Positions 9,131-16,890 of a stretch of 35,219 nucleotides of DNA are shown here, one piece after another (positions within the stretch are counted from its first letter, which is position 1; each line of letters opens with the position of its first letter). The translations under genes were made by a program, and so were the position numbers. The DNA is from JBKHBT01 sp046542255 (GTDB taxonomy: Bacteria; UBP14; UBA6098; JBKHBT01): NCBI GenBank assembly GCA_046542255.1, contig JBKHBT010000031.1, positions 1 through 35,219 of the forward strand, in the 5' to 3' direction. The notes below the pieces were generated by a model that saw only the letters and a list, made by a program, of their open reading frames with translations, ran no database searches and had not been told where the DNA came from.

Positions 9131-9348
9131 AATATAAGGAGTCTAACACAATAAAGAATGAAGCACCCTGCATTTTATGTAAGAATAACAAGCTTAAAGG
9201 CAAACCTTTTTATGAAATAAGGCCAGGGAAATTTGCTTGTGATGCCTTTCCTAATGGCATCCCTTATGAAATTATAAATGGCGATAATCAACACGAGAAG
9301 CCATTGCCGGAACAGGAGAATGGCATTGTTTTCGAAATGATTGAATAG
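9124..9348 (+). CDS. Small Cys-containing protein, unknown
   Basis: A 74-aa frame starting at an ATG that overlaps the last Trp codon and stop of the glycine-rich protein gene (7 nt overlap), which suggests translational coupling. It contains CILC at residues 16-19 and a further Cys near 39, so a metal site is possible. There is no signal peptide and no clear ribosome site. The composition is natural-looking and the overlap argues for a real gene, but no family is recognised. Confidence 0.5.
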   Translation: MVEYKESNTIKNEAPCILCKNNKLKGKPFYEIRPGKFACDAFPNGIPYEIINGDNQHEKPLPEQENGIVFEMIE

Positions 9349-9452
9349 TAAATCAGTCCTTAATAATTGCTGATTTTGGGTGCGCCAAGAAATTGATCAC
9401 TCCTTCAAAAATGTTAATAGTCTTATTAATATTATTCTTGCCTATCTCTAGC

Positions 9453-9620
9453 TTTTCGCTTTGCTCAAAGCTAAGCAGTTTCCTATGGAAACTGCAACTT
9501 CGGCTTGATTACGGAATTGGCTCGAAATGATATTTCCAAATCCTCAAAGTCCCATGCTTTTCGCTACGCTCAAAGCTAAGCAGTTGGCTCTTTTTCGCAA
9601 AAGAGCTTTGCGGAAACTGC
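9453..9620. repeat. Two diverged copies of a hairpin element
   Basis: The gene-free stretch 9349-9668 holds two related segments. TTTTCGCT, two variable bases, then GCTCAAAGCTAAGCAGTT occur at 9453-9480 and again at 9558-9585. In the first copy the GCAGTTTCC arm (9475-9483) pairs perfectly with GGAAACTGC (9487-9495). In the second, GCAGTT (9580-9585) and AACTGC (9615-9620) enclose an extra perfect 8-bp hairpin, GCTCTTTT at 9587-9594 with AAAAGAGC at 9599-9606. Either could act as a terminator or a dispersed intergenic repeat. Neither is followed by a strong T-run. Confidence 0.6.
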
Positions 9621-9668
9621 AGGGTCTCTTCGGTTGATCAGAGCAATGGGCTTATCAAATAACAGGCT

Positions 9669-11072
9669 TTAACGAATATAAAAAATCCTATGAGAAATCA
9701 CTTCATTTCCTGTGCTGATTCTGGCAAAATAGATTCCGCCGGGCAGGTCAGGATGTGGAGACCATGTGAAATCATTATCGAGACTCTGTGATAGAATCCT
9801 TTTGCCTTGTGAATCGTAAATCTCCAATGTTCTAAATCGGCCATCAATATTTTCAAGATTGAATTCGATAGAATGCATAAATGGATTTGGGAAACAATCG
9901 ATTTGTTTGTATGGTATTTCGGATTTGTTTTCTTCTACAGGATTGTATCCCAAAGAATCGAGGCTCATCAGGCAGAAATCTGCATTTGCCGGGCCGGCTG
10001 CCAACTCACCTGCGAGAATATAGTCTTCGGGAGGTATTTGCCTTATTCTATTGGCCTTGTCGGAATTATTATCGCCATACTGCCTTGTCCATTCAGCTTC
10101 TCCAGTCGAGTTTACTTTGGCGATTATTATATCGTCCATTCTCGAATCAAAAAAGAAGGCGCTTCCTGCGATTATTGCATTACCGAAGCCATCGGTGGCA
10201 CAGGACTTAGCTATTGAATTCTCGCCGATTTCCCAGGTATATTCTTGATAGATATTGCCAATATCATTGGTGAATGCAGCATAGAAATGCGGCGAGTCTG
10301 TCTCTCTGCTTTCGCCGACAATCACCAGATCGCCGCCCAGAAATTGTTCGACATCATAGATATGTACGAAGTCTTCATATTCCTGTTGCCATAAAAGTTC
10401 GCAATCTTCGGATAATTTGACCAGATAGCCATTAGTTGGTGCATCGCGCTCTGTTTTAGTATCTCCAGCGATAAGGTAGTTGCCCATATTTGTAATTTCG
10501 AGGCCATATCCATTGTTAATATTGTCGCTGCCGGGATTTCCATCATATAGAATTTCGCCGCTTTGGTTTATCTTGACCAGCCAGAAATCGCCGAATGCGC
10601 CAGCACGCATATTTGCAGAACCGGCGAAAACAATATTGCCATCGATATCCATTTCGCCGTCTTCGATATTGTCGATATCGTCTCCGCCCAACTTGGTATT
10701 CCATAATGTATCGCCAGATTCATCTATTCTGATAATCCATGCATCATCATTGCCCGATGTTATTCTTTGATTTGCGCCTATAATATAACCGCCATCTTCG
10801 ATTGGAATAATGCAGCTTGCCCATTCCGAGCGAGTCGTGCCGATAGTCTTTGTCCAGAGCGTATCGCCCATCTCATCGACCCGAATGATCCATATATCGC
10901 GCAATCCTTCCGAAAAGCTCTCTGTATATCCGCAGGATATGAAACCGCCTTCATCAACCGGCCGGGCATCGATGGCTACATCATTGGATTCACCGCCATA
11001 GCTTACCTGCCATCGTCCATAGGAAATAACAGAAAGTATCACAATCAAGAAAATAATATGCATTTTACGCAT
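9669..11072 (-). CDS. Secreted beta-propeller-like protein with T9SS-type C-terminal sorting tail
   Basis: A 467-aa exported protein. Its body is made of repeated units of the form DxWIIRxDExGDTLW followed by a GG and a DGGYIIxG strand, typical of propeller-like secreted proteins in FCB bacteria. The last ~75 residues carry the hallmarks of a Por/type IX sorting domain: CFPNPF, then LEIYDSQGKRI, LPGGIYFARIS and a final basic IFYIR. The start is set at 11072, because AAGGAGG lies 4 nt upstream and the product then opens MRKMHIIFLIVILSVISYG, a good signal peptide. The frame extends 24 nt further upstream without a ribosome site. It is probably exported across the outer membrane and attached to the surface. 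Confidence 0.8.
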   Translation of the reverse strand: MRKMHIIFLIVILSVISYGRWQVSYGGESNDVAIDARPVDEGGFISCGYTESFSEGLRDIWIIRVDEMGDTLWTKTIGTTRSEWASCIIPIEDGGYIIGANQRITSGNDDAWIIRIDESGDTLWNTKLGGDDIDNIEDGEMDIDGNIVFAGSANMRAGAFGDFWLVKINQSGEILYDGNPGSDNINNGYGLEITNMGNYLIAGDTKTERDAPTNGYLVKLSEDCELLWQQEYEDFVHIYDVEQFLGGDLVIVGESRETDSPHFYAAFTNDIGNIYQEYTWEIGENSIAKSCATDGFGNAIIAGSAFFFDSRMDDIIIAKVNSTGEAEWTRQYGDNNSDKANRIRQIPPEDYILAGELAAGPANADFCLMSLDSLGYNPVEENKSEIPYKQIDCFPNPFMHSIEFNLENIDGRFRTLEIYDSQGKRILSQSLDNDFTWSPHPDLPGGIYFARISTGNEVISHRIFYIR

Positions 11073-11155
11073 TGGTCCTCCTTTTGATTTATACAAGATA
11101 AATATAAGGAATCAGCGTTCAAAAGCAATGTATTAAATATCTTATAGGATACTAT

Positions 11156-11530
11156 TTATGGCTTCCAATCGCCTTCTTTTTCTGTGCCGTCCATCGAGAC
11201 ATAAATGAAGACATGATCATCCATAGTACTCATAGAAAATGAACTCGCACCCGGCCAATCGATTATCCTGGTTTTTAAATCATCGAAAGCTGCTTTGCGG
11301 ATTTTCTCCATAGAGTCCCAATCGACAGGTGGTTTTCCGGCTTCTTTATATGCCTTATCGAGTTCCTTTTCTATTTCATTATATATATCATTTACTGTTG
11401 ACCGGGCATCTTCTTCTTGCTTCGCGATTTCTTCTGTTTGGCTGGTTGCATTTTTGTTTTTTGATTTCTTTTTGTTACATCCTGAAATAAATAGGCTAAA
11501 AATCAAAAGAAGAATAAGTAGTTTTTTCAA
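11156..11530 (-). CDS. Small lipoprotein, unknown
   Basis: A 124-aa lipoprotein: lipobox FISGC with the acylated Cys at residue 18, then a Lys/Asn-rich linker (KKKSKNKN) and a charged helical segment likely to form a coiled coil. The C-terminal 45 residues are more globular. No known family is recognised. It lies between two sorting-tail proteins on the same strand and may be part of the same surface apparatus (inference). It starts 10 nt after the stop of the upstream gene. Confidence 0.65.
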   Translation of the reverse strand: MKKLLILLLIFSLFISGCNKKKSKNKNATSQTEEIAKQEEDARSTVNDIYNEIEKELDKAYKEAGKPPVDWDSMEKIRKAAFDDLKTRIIDWPGASSFSMSTMDDHVFIYVSMDGTEKEGDWKP

Positions 11531-11540
11531 AATGACTCCT

Positions 11541-12770
11541 TTACAGCTTGAAAAACTTTTGCTTTTTCTGATTCTTTTCCGATTCGATTATGTATATGCC
11601 TTTAGGAAGGCCACTTGCAAAATTTATCTTGATTTGCTGGTTTTCCTGGATTTTTTGTGAGGTGATTTCTCTTCCATCGATATCGTAAATCGTGAAAAGA
11701 TCATCCATTTTGGAATGGACTTTGATATGGCTTCGGCAAGGATTGGGATAAACATCTAAACTATGCGAAGAGCAGCTAATTTCATCATTGGTTTTTTCAT
11801 ACAGCATATCGAGTGCATAGATTACGAATTTGCCGCATTTTTCAAGGACCAGTGCATATTCATCTTTGAGATGAATATCTGTGATTTGCCTGTCATTTCG
11901 GTAATAACCTTCGATAAAGCAACTTCCCGAAAGCCTATTATAGAATATTTCGAATCCCTGCTCCGATGCAGCGAAAACCAAAGGCCTATTAAATTGCACT
12001 GGCTTGTAAAGCGCAAAATCATCGAATCTTGTGATTACTTCCGGGAATTTAGGATTGGATATATCGACTATCATAAGCCCGTCAGTCGATGATGTGGCTG
12101 CGGCAATATCGCCGTCTAATGCTACACCCTGCGCATTTGGAAAATCGATATGCGAAATAATTGGCGACAAAGGCGCCGATGGGCTAACTATATTTAATCC
12201 GGTTGCAAGATCGGTAATCAGGAAATTTTCGCCATCGTATAGGATATCGACTGTATTTTCGATTACTTCGATTGTGCCTGTGATATATGGCGACTCAAGA
12301 GGGACAAAGTCAATTATCGAAACTATTCCACCGCATGAATAGGCCTTGTTACCCAAAATCGATATTGCCGTTTGATTGGAATATGTAAATGAGCTGGAAA
12401 TCTCTTCATATGGTTCGTATTTGCGAAGGATATGTATTCCGCTGAATTTATCTGCGACAAAAATCAGGCTGTCATCGCCATCTTCGCCAAATTCGATATC
12501 TGTCAGGCTAATTCCAAAGTCTAAGGAAAAAGTTTCATAGGGCCTTTCTATGAAAGAAAAATCGACGATGGCAATTTTGTCTTTCATGCAAATATATGCA
12601 AGATCATCTTCGATAGTCATGGCAAATGCACTATCATCGAGAGCCAGGGAAGCTTCTCGGCGTACCAAAAGGCTATCGGCAGAAAAAGCGGGAAAAGCTA
12701 GGAAAAACAATAATATGATGTAAATCAATCTCATCCCCGATAGATTATTTTTTATGGATATGGTTCTCAT
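11541..12770 (-). CDS. LVIVD-repeat secreted protein with T9SS-type sorting tail
   Basis: A 409-aa exported protein with LVIVD-like propeller repeats; GLMIVDISNPKFPEVITRF is a near-textbook repeat. Its C-terminus is a type IX-style sorting domain: DVYPNPCRSH, then FTIYDIDGREI, GLPKGIYIIES and a terminal KKQKFFKL. The open frame starts with a TTG at 12797. The first ATG, at 12770, is used here, and another at 12734 places the signal peptide (RLIYIILLFFLAFPAFSA) right at the start. None has a strong ribosome site, so the exact start is uncertain. The gene diverges from flhF across a 348-nt region that contains a sigma-54-like promoter and no other recognised element. Confidence 0.75.
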   Translation of the reverse strand: MRTISIKNNLSGMRLIYIILLFFLAFPAFSADSLLVRREASLALDDSAFAMTIEDDLAYICMKDKIAIVDFSFIERPYETFSLDFGISLTDIEFGEDGDDSLIFVADKFSGIHILRKYEPYEEISSSFTYSNQTAISILGNKAYSCGGIVSIIDFVPLESPYITGTIEVIENTVDILYDGENFLITDLATGLNIVSPSAPLSPIISHIDFPNAQGVALDGDIAAATSSTDGLMIVDISNPKFPEVITRFDDFALYKPVQFNRPLVFAASEQGFEIFYNRLSGSCFIEGYYRNDRQITDIHLKDEYALVLEKCGKFVIYALDMLYEKTNDEISCSSHSLDVYPNPCRSHIKVHSKMDDLFTIYDIDGREITSQKIQENQQIKINFASGLPKGIYIIESEKNQKKQKFFKL

Positions 12771-13061
12771 ATTTATTCTTTTTTTTCGACACTTCAACGA
12801 TGTTCAGCACTTCTAATTCATTCAATACATTGCATAATTTAAGAAAATTAGTTATTTCAAGCAAATGATTTAAGCAGTTTATAAAAATGCCCCCCTAAAT
12901 CTTTCAGGAAAAATTATACACTATCTTAAGTGCTTTTATTTTGGGATTTATTCGGAAAATGGAAATAAGACTGCCAAATCGGACGGAAAATATATCCTAA
13001 TATTTTTGGCAGAAGATGGCTTAAAAATTTAGAATTAAGCAATACCAAGGGTTTGCGCTGT

Positions 13062-13078
13062 TTGGCATTGCATGTGCT
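13062..13078 (+). promoter_or_regulatory. Sigma-54-like promoter upstream of flhF
   Basis: TTGGCATTGCATGTGCT has GG and GC separated by exactly 10 nt, the invariant -24/-12 spacing of sigma-54 promoters, and matches TTGGCA at -24 and TGCT at -12. Transcription would begin about 13090, roughly 30 nt before flhF. Sigma-54 control of flhF operons is known in polar flagellates such as Pseudomonas and Vibrio. No sigma-54 gene or activator lies in the window. The rest of 12771-13118 shows no gene. Confidence 0.5.
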
Positions 13079-13118
13079 TATACAGTTTTCGGCAAGATAA
13101 ACGTTAAAAGAGACATTT

Positions 13119-14180
13119 ATGAGAGTAAAAAATTATTTAGTCAACAATTTATCGCAGATAGCAAAGACCATCAAAGCCGATCTTGGAGAAAGTGCCGTAA
13201 TACTCAATACCAAGCAATTGGAAGATGGCCGCTATGAAGTTATCGCCGGCGCGGATCCAGAAATCGGAAGAGGCTCCCAAAGGCATAAAACAAAGCCGAC
13301 TAATAACTATGCTAATCTCAGTTCCAACAAAAAAAGCAAAGTTGTCGATTTTGCAGCGAATAAGTCGCCAAAGACTAATTCCAATGGCAAAATCAATATG
13401 CTTCCCGAGATATTAAAGCAGGTTCTTTTTATTCTCAATAATAGCGGAATGACTACTGATTCGGCGATTACATTCGTCCGCCGATATTGCGCAAGCTGGG
13501 AAAAATACGATGACCCCGAAAAGCTCCTGCGGGATTCTCTCGAGCGAAGCCTGCAAACAATAGGCGAAATCCCCGATGGTTCGCATTTCTTTATTGGATA
13601 TCCGGGCGAGGGCAAGACTTCTCTAATTATGAAAGCAGCCTTTCACATTCGCGAAAGCGGCCGTAGAGTAGCAATCCTGAATCTCGATCATACCAAAATC
13701 GGTGCTGGCGATGATCTGGAAAAATTTGCCGGATGGAGCGGATTCGGCTTTTTGAATATCGATGACCTATCCGACCTATCAAGGCTCAGGCAGGTCGGGG
13801 TGATCTGCCTTATCGACACACCCGGAAACCTCACTTATGAAATGATAACATCAGAGCCATTCAAGACCGGCAATATACATCTTGTTTGCGATGTTACAAG
13901 AAACCTGCCAGGGCAAATCTGGCGAGAACAGAAGAGCCGGAATAATTATCTTGCGCTTACCAAATTGGATTACCTAAATGAACCCGGTAAAATTATCGAA
14001 AAATTTGTCGAGGTACAAAGGCCTCTATCATTTATGTCCAAAGGCCCGAAAACACCGGATGATTTTGCCATATTCGATAGCCATAAAATTGCAAATATGA
14101 TATTAGGAAGTAACGAAAATAAAGGAAATCTATTTACATCATGGATGAACAAGCTTCAAAAAATCCGAAAATCGTCATGA
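13119..14180 (+). CDS. flhF: Flagellar SRP-like GTPase FlhF
   Basis: FlhF is a signal-recognition-particle-type GTPase that fixes the place and number of flagella. The 353-aa product has the family N-terminus (residues 1-45, ending GRYEVIAGAD), a low-complexity linker (50-95), an N domain and a G domain. The P-loop is GYPGEGKT at 160-167, the G3 motif DTPG at 233-236 and the G4 motif TKLD at 281-284. The G2 region (DHTKIGAGDDLEKFA) is divergent but recognisable. It overlaps the next gene, flhG, by 40 nt, as is common for this pair. Confidence 0.92.
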   Translation: MRVKNYLVNNLSQIAKTIKADLGESAVILNTKQLEDGRYEVIAGADPEIGRGSQRHKTKPTNNYANLSSNKKSKVVDFAANKSPKTNSNGKINMLPEILKQVLFILNNSGMTTDSAITFVRRYCASWEKYDDPEKLLRDSLERSLQTIGEIPDGSHFFIGYPGEGKTSLIMKAAFHIRESGRRVAILNLDHTKIGAGDDLEKFAGWSGFGFLNIDDLSDLSRLRQVGVICLIDTPGNLTYEMITSEPFKTGNIHLVCDVTRNLPGQIWREQKSRNNYLALTKLDYLNEPGKIIEKFVEVQRPLSFMSKGPKTPDDFAIFDSHKIANMILGSNENKGNLFTSWMNKLQKIRKSS

Positions 14181-14893
14181 TTGCCGGGCCGAAAGGCGGC
14201 GTAGGCAAAACGACAATCGCACTCAATACAAGCATATTGCTTGCCAAGTTGAAAAAACGCATCCTGCTTGTCGATTGCGACTATTCAACAACCTCGGCAT
14301 CGATACTTTGTGGAAAAGACTATCACATCGACTATGAAGATATTCATCTGGGTCCGGATTTTATCGATGATATCAAACGGAACCTGGCCAATAATGTCGA
14401 TATTATTCCTTCCCCGATTTTCAAACCGGGCGATGAGGATATGATTTTCAACTATTCCCATAGGCTTTTGACAGAGATTCGAAACCAGAAGGAATACGAT
14501 TTCTGCCTTATCGATACGGCACCGGGATATTCTCGCTCGCATATATTCTTCGCAGGTGAATCGGATTCGATATTACTGATATCGACTCCGGAACCGCCAG
14601 CGATTAGCGCATCATACAGCTTTCTGAAGCTGATTTCGGAGAACGGTTTGCATTCGAATATTCATTTGCTTGTCAATCAGGCATCCAATCATGGCGAGGG
14701 AATCGATGTTTTTCATCGTTTTGCTGTTGCGGTTTCGTATTTCCTTGAGAGAAGTTTGGATCATATTGGTAGCATTCCCGAGGACGATATGGTCGTTACT
14801 GCATCCAAGGACGAAACTCCTCTAGTACTTAGATTCCCCAATTCGATGGCATCCAATGCAATCGATGACATAGCATATAAACTTGCATCATAA
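14141..14893 (+). CDS. flhG: MinD-like ATPase FlhG (FleN/YlxH)
   Basis: A 250-aa MinD/ParA-type ATPase that partners FlhF in controlling flagellar number. The deviant Walker A GPKGGVGKTT lies at residues 16-25, with LLVDCD at 42-47 and FCLIDTAPG near 124. The N-terminal DEQASK resembles the DQA-type motif by which FlhG stimulates FlhF GTPase activity. Overlap with flhF and closeness to fliA support FlhG rather than MinD or ParA. Confidence 0.9.
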   Translation: MDEQASKNPKIVMIAGPKGGVGKTTIALNTSILLAKLKKRILLVDCDYSTTSASILCGKDYHIDYEDIHLGPDFIDDIKRNLANNVDIIPSPIFKPGDEDMIFNYSHRLLTEIRNQKEYDFCLIDTAPGYSRSHIFFAGESDSILLISTPEPPAISASYSFLKLISENGLHSNIHLLVNQASNHGEGIDVFHRFAVAVSYFLERSLDHIGSIPEDDMVVTASKDETPLVLRFPNSMASNAIDDIAYKLAS

Positions 14894-14907
14894 GGAGTGA
14901 AATATAA

Positions 14908-15183
14908 ATGGTAAAAAATAGCTTATATTTAGTTGCCCTCATATTTTTCGTCCTGATTGCAGTGGCAGGTTTTTTTAATAATTTTTCCATCGAAACAATA
15001 TTCTTAAGAGGCTCGGTTTTTGCCCTTTTTATTCTGCTTTGGGGAGTTGTAGTAGTTATCGTCTCAGCAGTAATAAAATCTGAAGTCGAGGCAAAAATAG
15101 TAATTGAAGAAGAGGAAGAAAACAGAAAAGAGTATTCCACCAATCTCGATGATGAACAAGAGAAAAATGAAACTCAAATATAA
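14908..15183 (+). CDS. Small membrane protein between flhG and fliA
   Basis: A 91-aa protein with two hydrophobic segments (residues about 5-23 and 35-57) and a very acidic C-terminal tail (EEEEEN and further Glu/Asp). AAGGAG precedes the ATG. No named family is recognised. Its place in the flhF-flhG-fliA operon suggests a motility-related or regulatory membrane role (inference). It is 14 nt from flhG and 11 nt from fliA. Confidence 0.75.
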   Translation: MVKNSLYLVALIFFVLIAVAGFFNNFSIETIFLRGSVFALFILLWGVVVVIVSAVIKSEVEAKIVIEEEEENRKEYSTNLDDEQEKNETQI

Positions 15184-15194
15184 GGAAGTAGGAT

Positions 15195-15989
15195 ATGAAC
15201 GCTGCGCCCAAAAAAGATCTTGAAACCAGAGAAGCTGAACTTTGGGAAAGATTTAAAGTCCGCGGTGAACTTCAGGCAAGAGAACAGCTCATCGTTAGTT
15301 ATTTGCCAATCGTCAAATACATAGCGAGATATATGGCAAATATTTTGCCCGATATGATATTCTATAATGATATCTACGGAGCTGGTATTGTCGGCCTGAT
15401 GGAGGCTGTGGACAATTTCGACCCAAAGCTTGGTGTGAAGTTCAAAAGTTACGCAACACCTCGTATTCGCGGGGCGGTTCTGGATGAAATCAGAAGTCTG
15501 GATATGGTTTCCCGTTCGCTCAGGCAATATGAGAGGACAATCAAAAATGCAACCAGGAAACTCACTGGTGAACTTGGCAGAAAACCAAATGACAATGAAA
15601 TCGCAAATGAGACAGAGATACCTGTCGAAAAGGTTCAGAAGCTAAAAAACAAAGTCTATTCCAGCTTCATGTTAGAAATAGAAAAACCTATGAAGGATTC
15701 AGAATCCGATGGCAGCTTTACTCTAAGTGATCTTCTCGAAGCACCCGAAGAGCAATCTTCTCCCGAGTACCAATTGCAAAAAAGCCAAATGAGAAAAGCG
15801 CTAGTCAATGCGATAAATAATATTGGCGAAAGATATAGGTTGATTCTCGCACTATACTATTATGAAGAACTCACTCAGAAAGAGATTGGCTCACTGCTTA
15901 GCGTTTCAGAATCGAGAGTATGTCAGCTTCATAATCAAGCTATTAGCAAAGTGAAAAAACATCTCGATGGAGAGTCCTGGCAGACCTGA
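15195..15989 (+). CDS. fliA: RNA polymerase sigma-28 factor FliA/WhiG type
   Basis: A 264-aa sigma-70-family factor of FliA type that directs late flagellar and chemotaxis transcription. Region 2 is visible as LIVSYLPIVKYIARYMA and the following DIYGAGIVGLMEAVDNFDP, with FKSYATPRIRGAVLDEIRSLD typical of FliA/WhiG. Region 3 lies near VSRSLRQYER, and the region 4 helix-turn-helix is in YYYEELTQKEIGSLLSVSES. Length matches the family (about 240-270). No anti-sigma FlgM gene was recognised nearby. Confidence 0.93.
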   Translation: MNAAPKKDLETREAELWERFKVRGELQAREQLIVSYLPIVKYIARYMANILPDMIFYNDIYGAGIVGLMEAVDNFDPKLGVKFKSYATPRIRGAVLDEIRSLDMVSRSLRQYERTIKNATRKLTGELGRKPNDNEIANETEIPVEKVQKLKNKVYSSFMLEIEKPMKDSESDGSFTLSDLLEAPEEQSSPEYQLQKSQMRKALVNAINNIGERYRLILALYYYEELTQKEIGSLLSVSESRVCQLHNQAISKVKKHLDGESWQT

Positions 15990-16004
15990 TAAAAGGGAGA
16001 TGCC

Positions 16005-16163
16005 GTGAATATTATAAAAACCTATGATATAGACACAAACCACAGAAGGCATAATCAATATTCTCCGGTACTGAGAAAGAAAAAGAAGAAAAAAGAAGAA
16101 AAGAATAATAAAAAGAATAAGAAAAAAGGCAAAAGAAAGGGCAAGCTTGACATCGAAGTATAA
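16005..16163 (+). CDS. Tiny Lys-rich ORF downstream of fliA
   Basis: A 52-aa frame, opening MNIIKTYDIDTNHRRH, whose second half is almost entirely Lys, Glu, Asn and Gly with runs of Lys. It has a GTG start with GGGAGA at a suitable distance upstream, and sits in the gap between the fliA stop and the lytic transglycosylase gene, whose TTG start lies inside it. The strongly basic character suggests nucleic-acid binding or ribosome contact (inference). The A/G-rich sequence makes the coding call uncertain. Confidence 0.45.
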   Translation: MNIIKTYDIDTNHRRHNQYSPVLRKKKKKKEEKNNKKNKKKGKRKGKLDIEV

Positions 16164-16890
16164 TACATATCTAATCCTTCTGATCATTGTATCGAAAATT
16201 GTTCTTGCTAGCAACATCAATTGCTACCGAATGGATAATGGCACATTTCGATATTCCAAATTAGATATCGAAGATTTCTGCCGAATGATGAAAATCAAGC
16301 GGGAAAAGGCTGTCCTCGATAGTAATGTGGAGATGACTGGTTCTGATATAATTCGATATTTCGGTAAAAGAGGATATCGAAATTTTAGCTCGATGGGCAT
16401 AATCAATCCCACTAAAGATGACCTACTCCGAATGCGGATGAAAACCGTCCCGGGAGTCGAGCCGCGATATGATGGCGACCCTCTTAAGTCCCTTATAATG
16501 AACTATGCTGTAGCGCGGAAAATGGATCCTGCATTTGTGATGGCAGTAATACGGCAGGAATCGAATTTCAATCCAATGGCGATTTCTCATGCCGGAGCCA
16601 TAGGGCTTATGCAGATTATGCCTGCTACTGCTTCCATAGTTGCCAAAAAGAATATCACTGAGGAAGACCTTAAGAATCCGATTCTTAATCTACATATAGG
16701 CACTTATCACCTGAGAGACCTACTCCATAAATATAGACATCCGATAACTGCGCTTTCGGCCTGGAATGCCGGCGAAGGAGCAGTGCAAAAATATGGGCCG
16801 TTGCCGCCTTATGAAGAAACAATAAACTTCGGTGCAAGTGTCATGAATCATTATCGCAATTATAAGAAGGACGAAATATGGAAAAAATAG
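16147..16890 (+). CDS. Lytic transglycosylase (SLT domain), exported
   Basis: A 247-aa murein-cleaving enzyme. The SLT domain (residues about 110-240) has catalytic Glu138 in IRQESNFNP, then SHAGAIGLMQIMPATA and the ALSAWNAGEGAV and PPYEET blocks. The N-terminus has a hydrophobic signal sequence (YLILLIIVSKIVLAS), so the enzyme acts in the periplasm. The start is a TTG inside the tiny upstream ORF; no ATG gives a signal peptide, so TTG is accepted. Its place among flagellar regulators suggests a peptidoglycan-opening role for flagellum assembly (inference). It overlaps the HD-GYP gene by 13 nt. Confidence 0.87.
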   Translation: MTSKYNTYLILLIIVSKIVLASNINCYRMDNGTFRYSKLDIEDFCRMMKIKREKAVLDSNVEMTGSDIIRYFGKRGYRNFSSMGIINPTKDDLLRMRMKTVPGVEPRYDGDPLKSLIMNYAVARKMDPAFVMAVIRQESNFNPMAISHAGAIGLMQIMPATASIVAKKNITEEDLKNPILNLHIGTYHLRDLLHKYRHPITALSAWNAGEGAVQKYGPLPPYEETINFGASVMNHYRNYKKDEIWKK

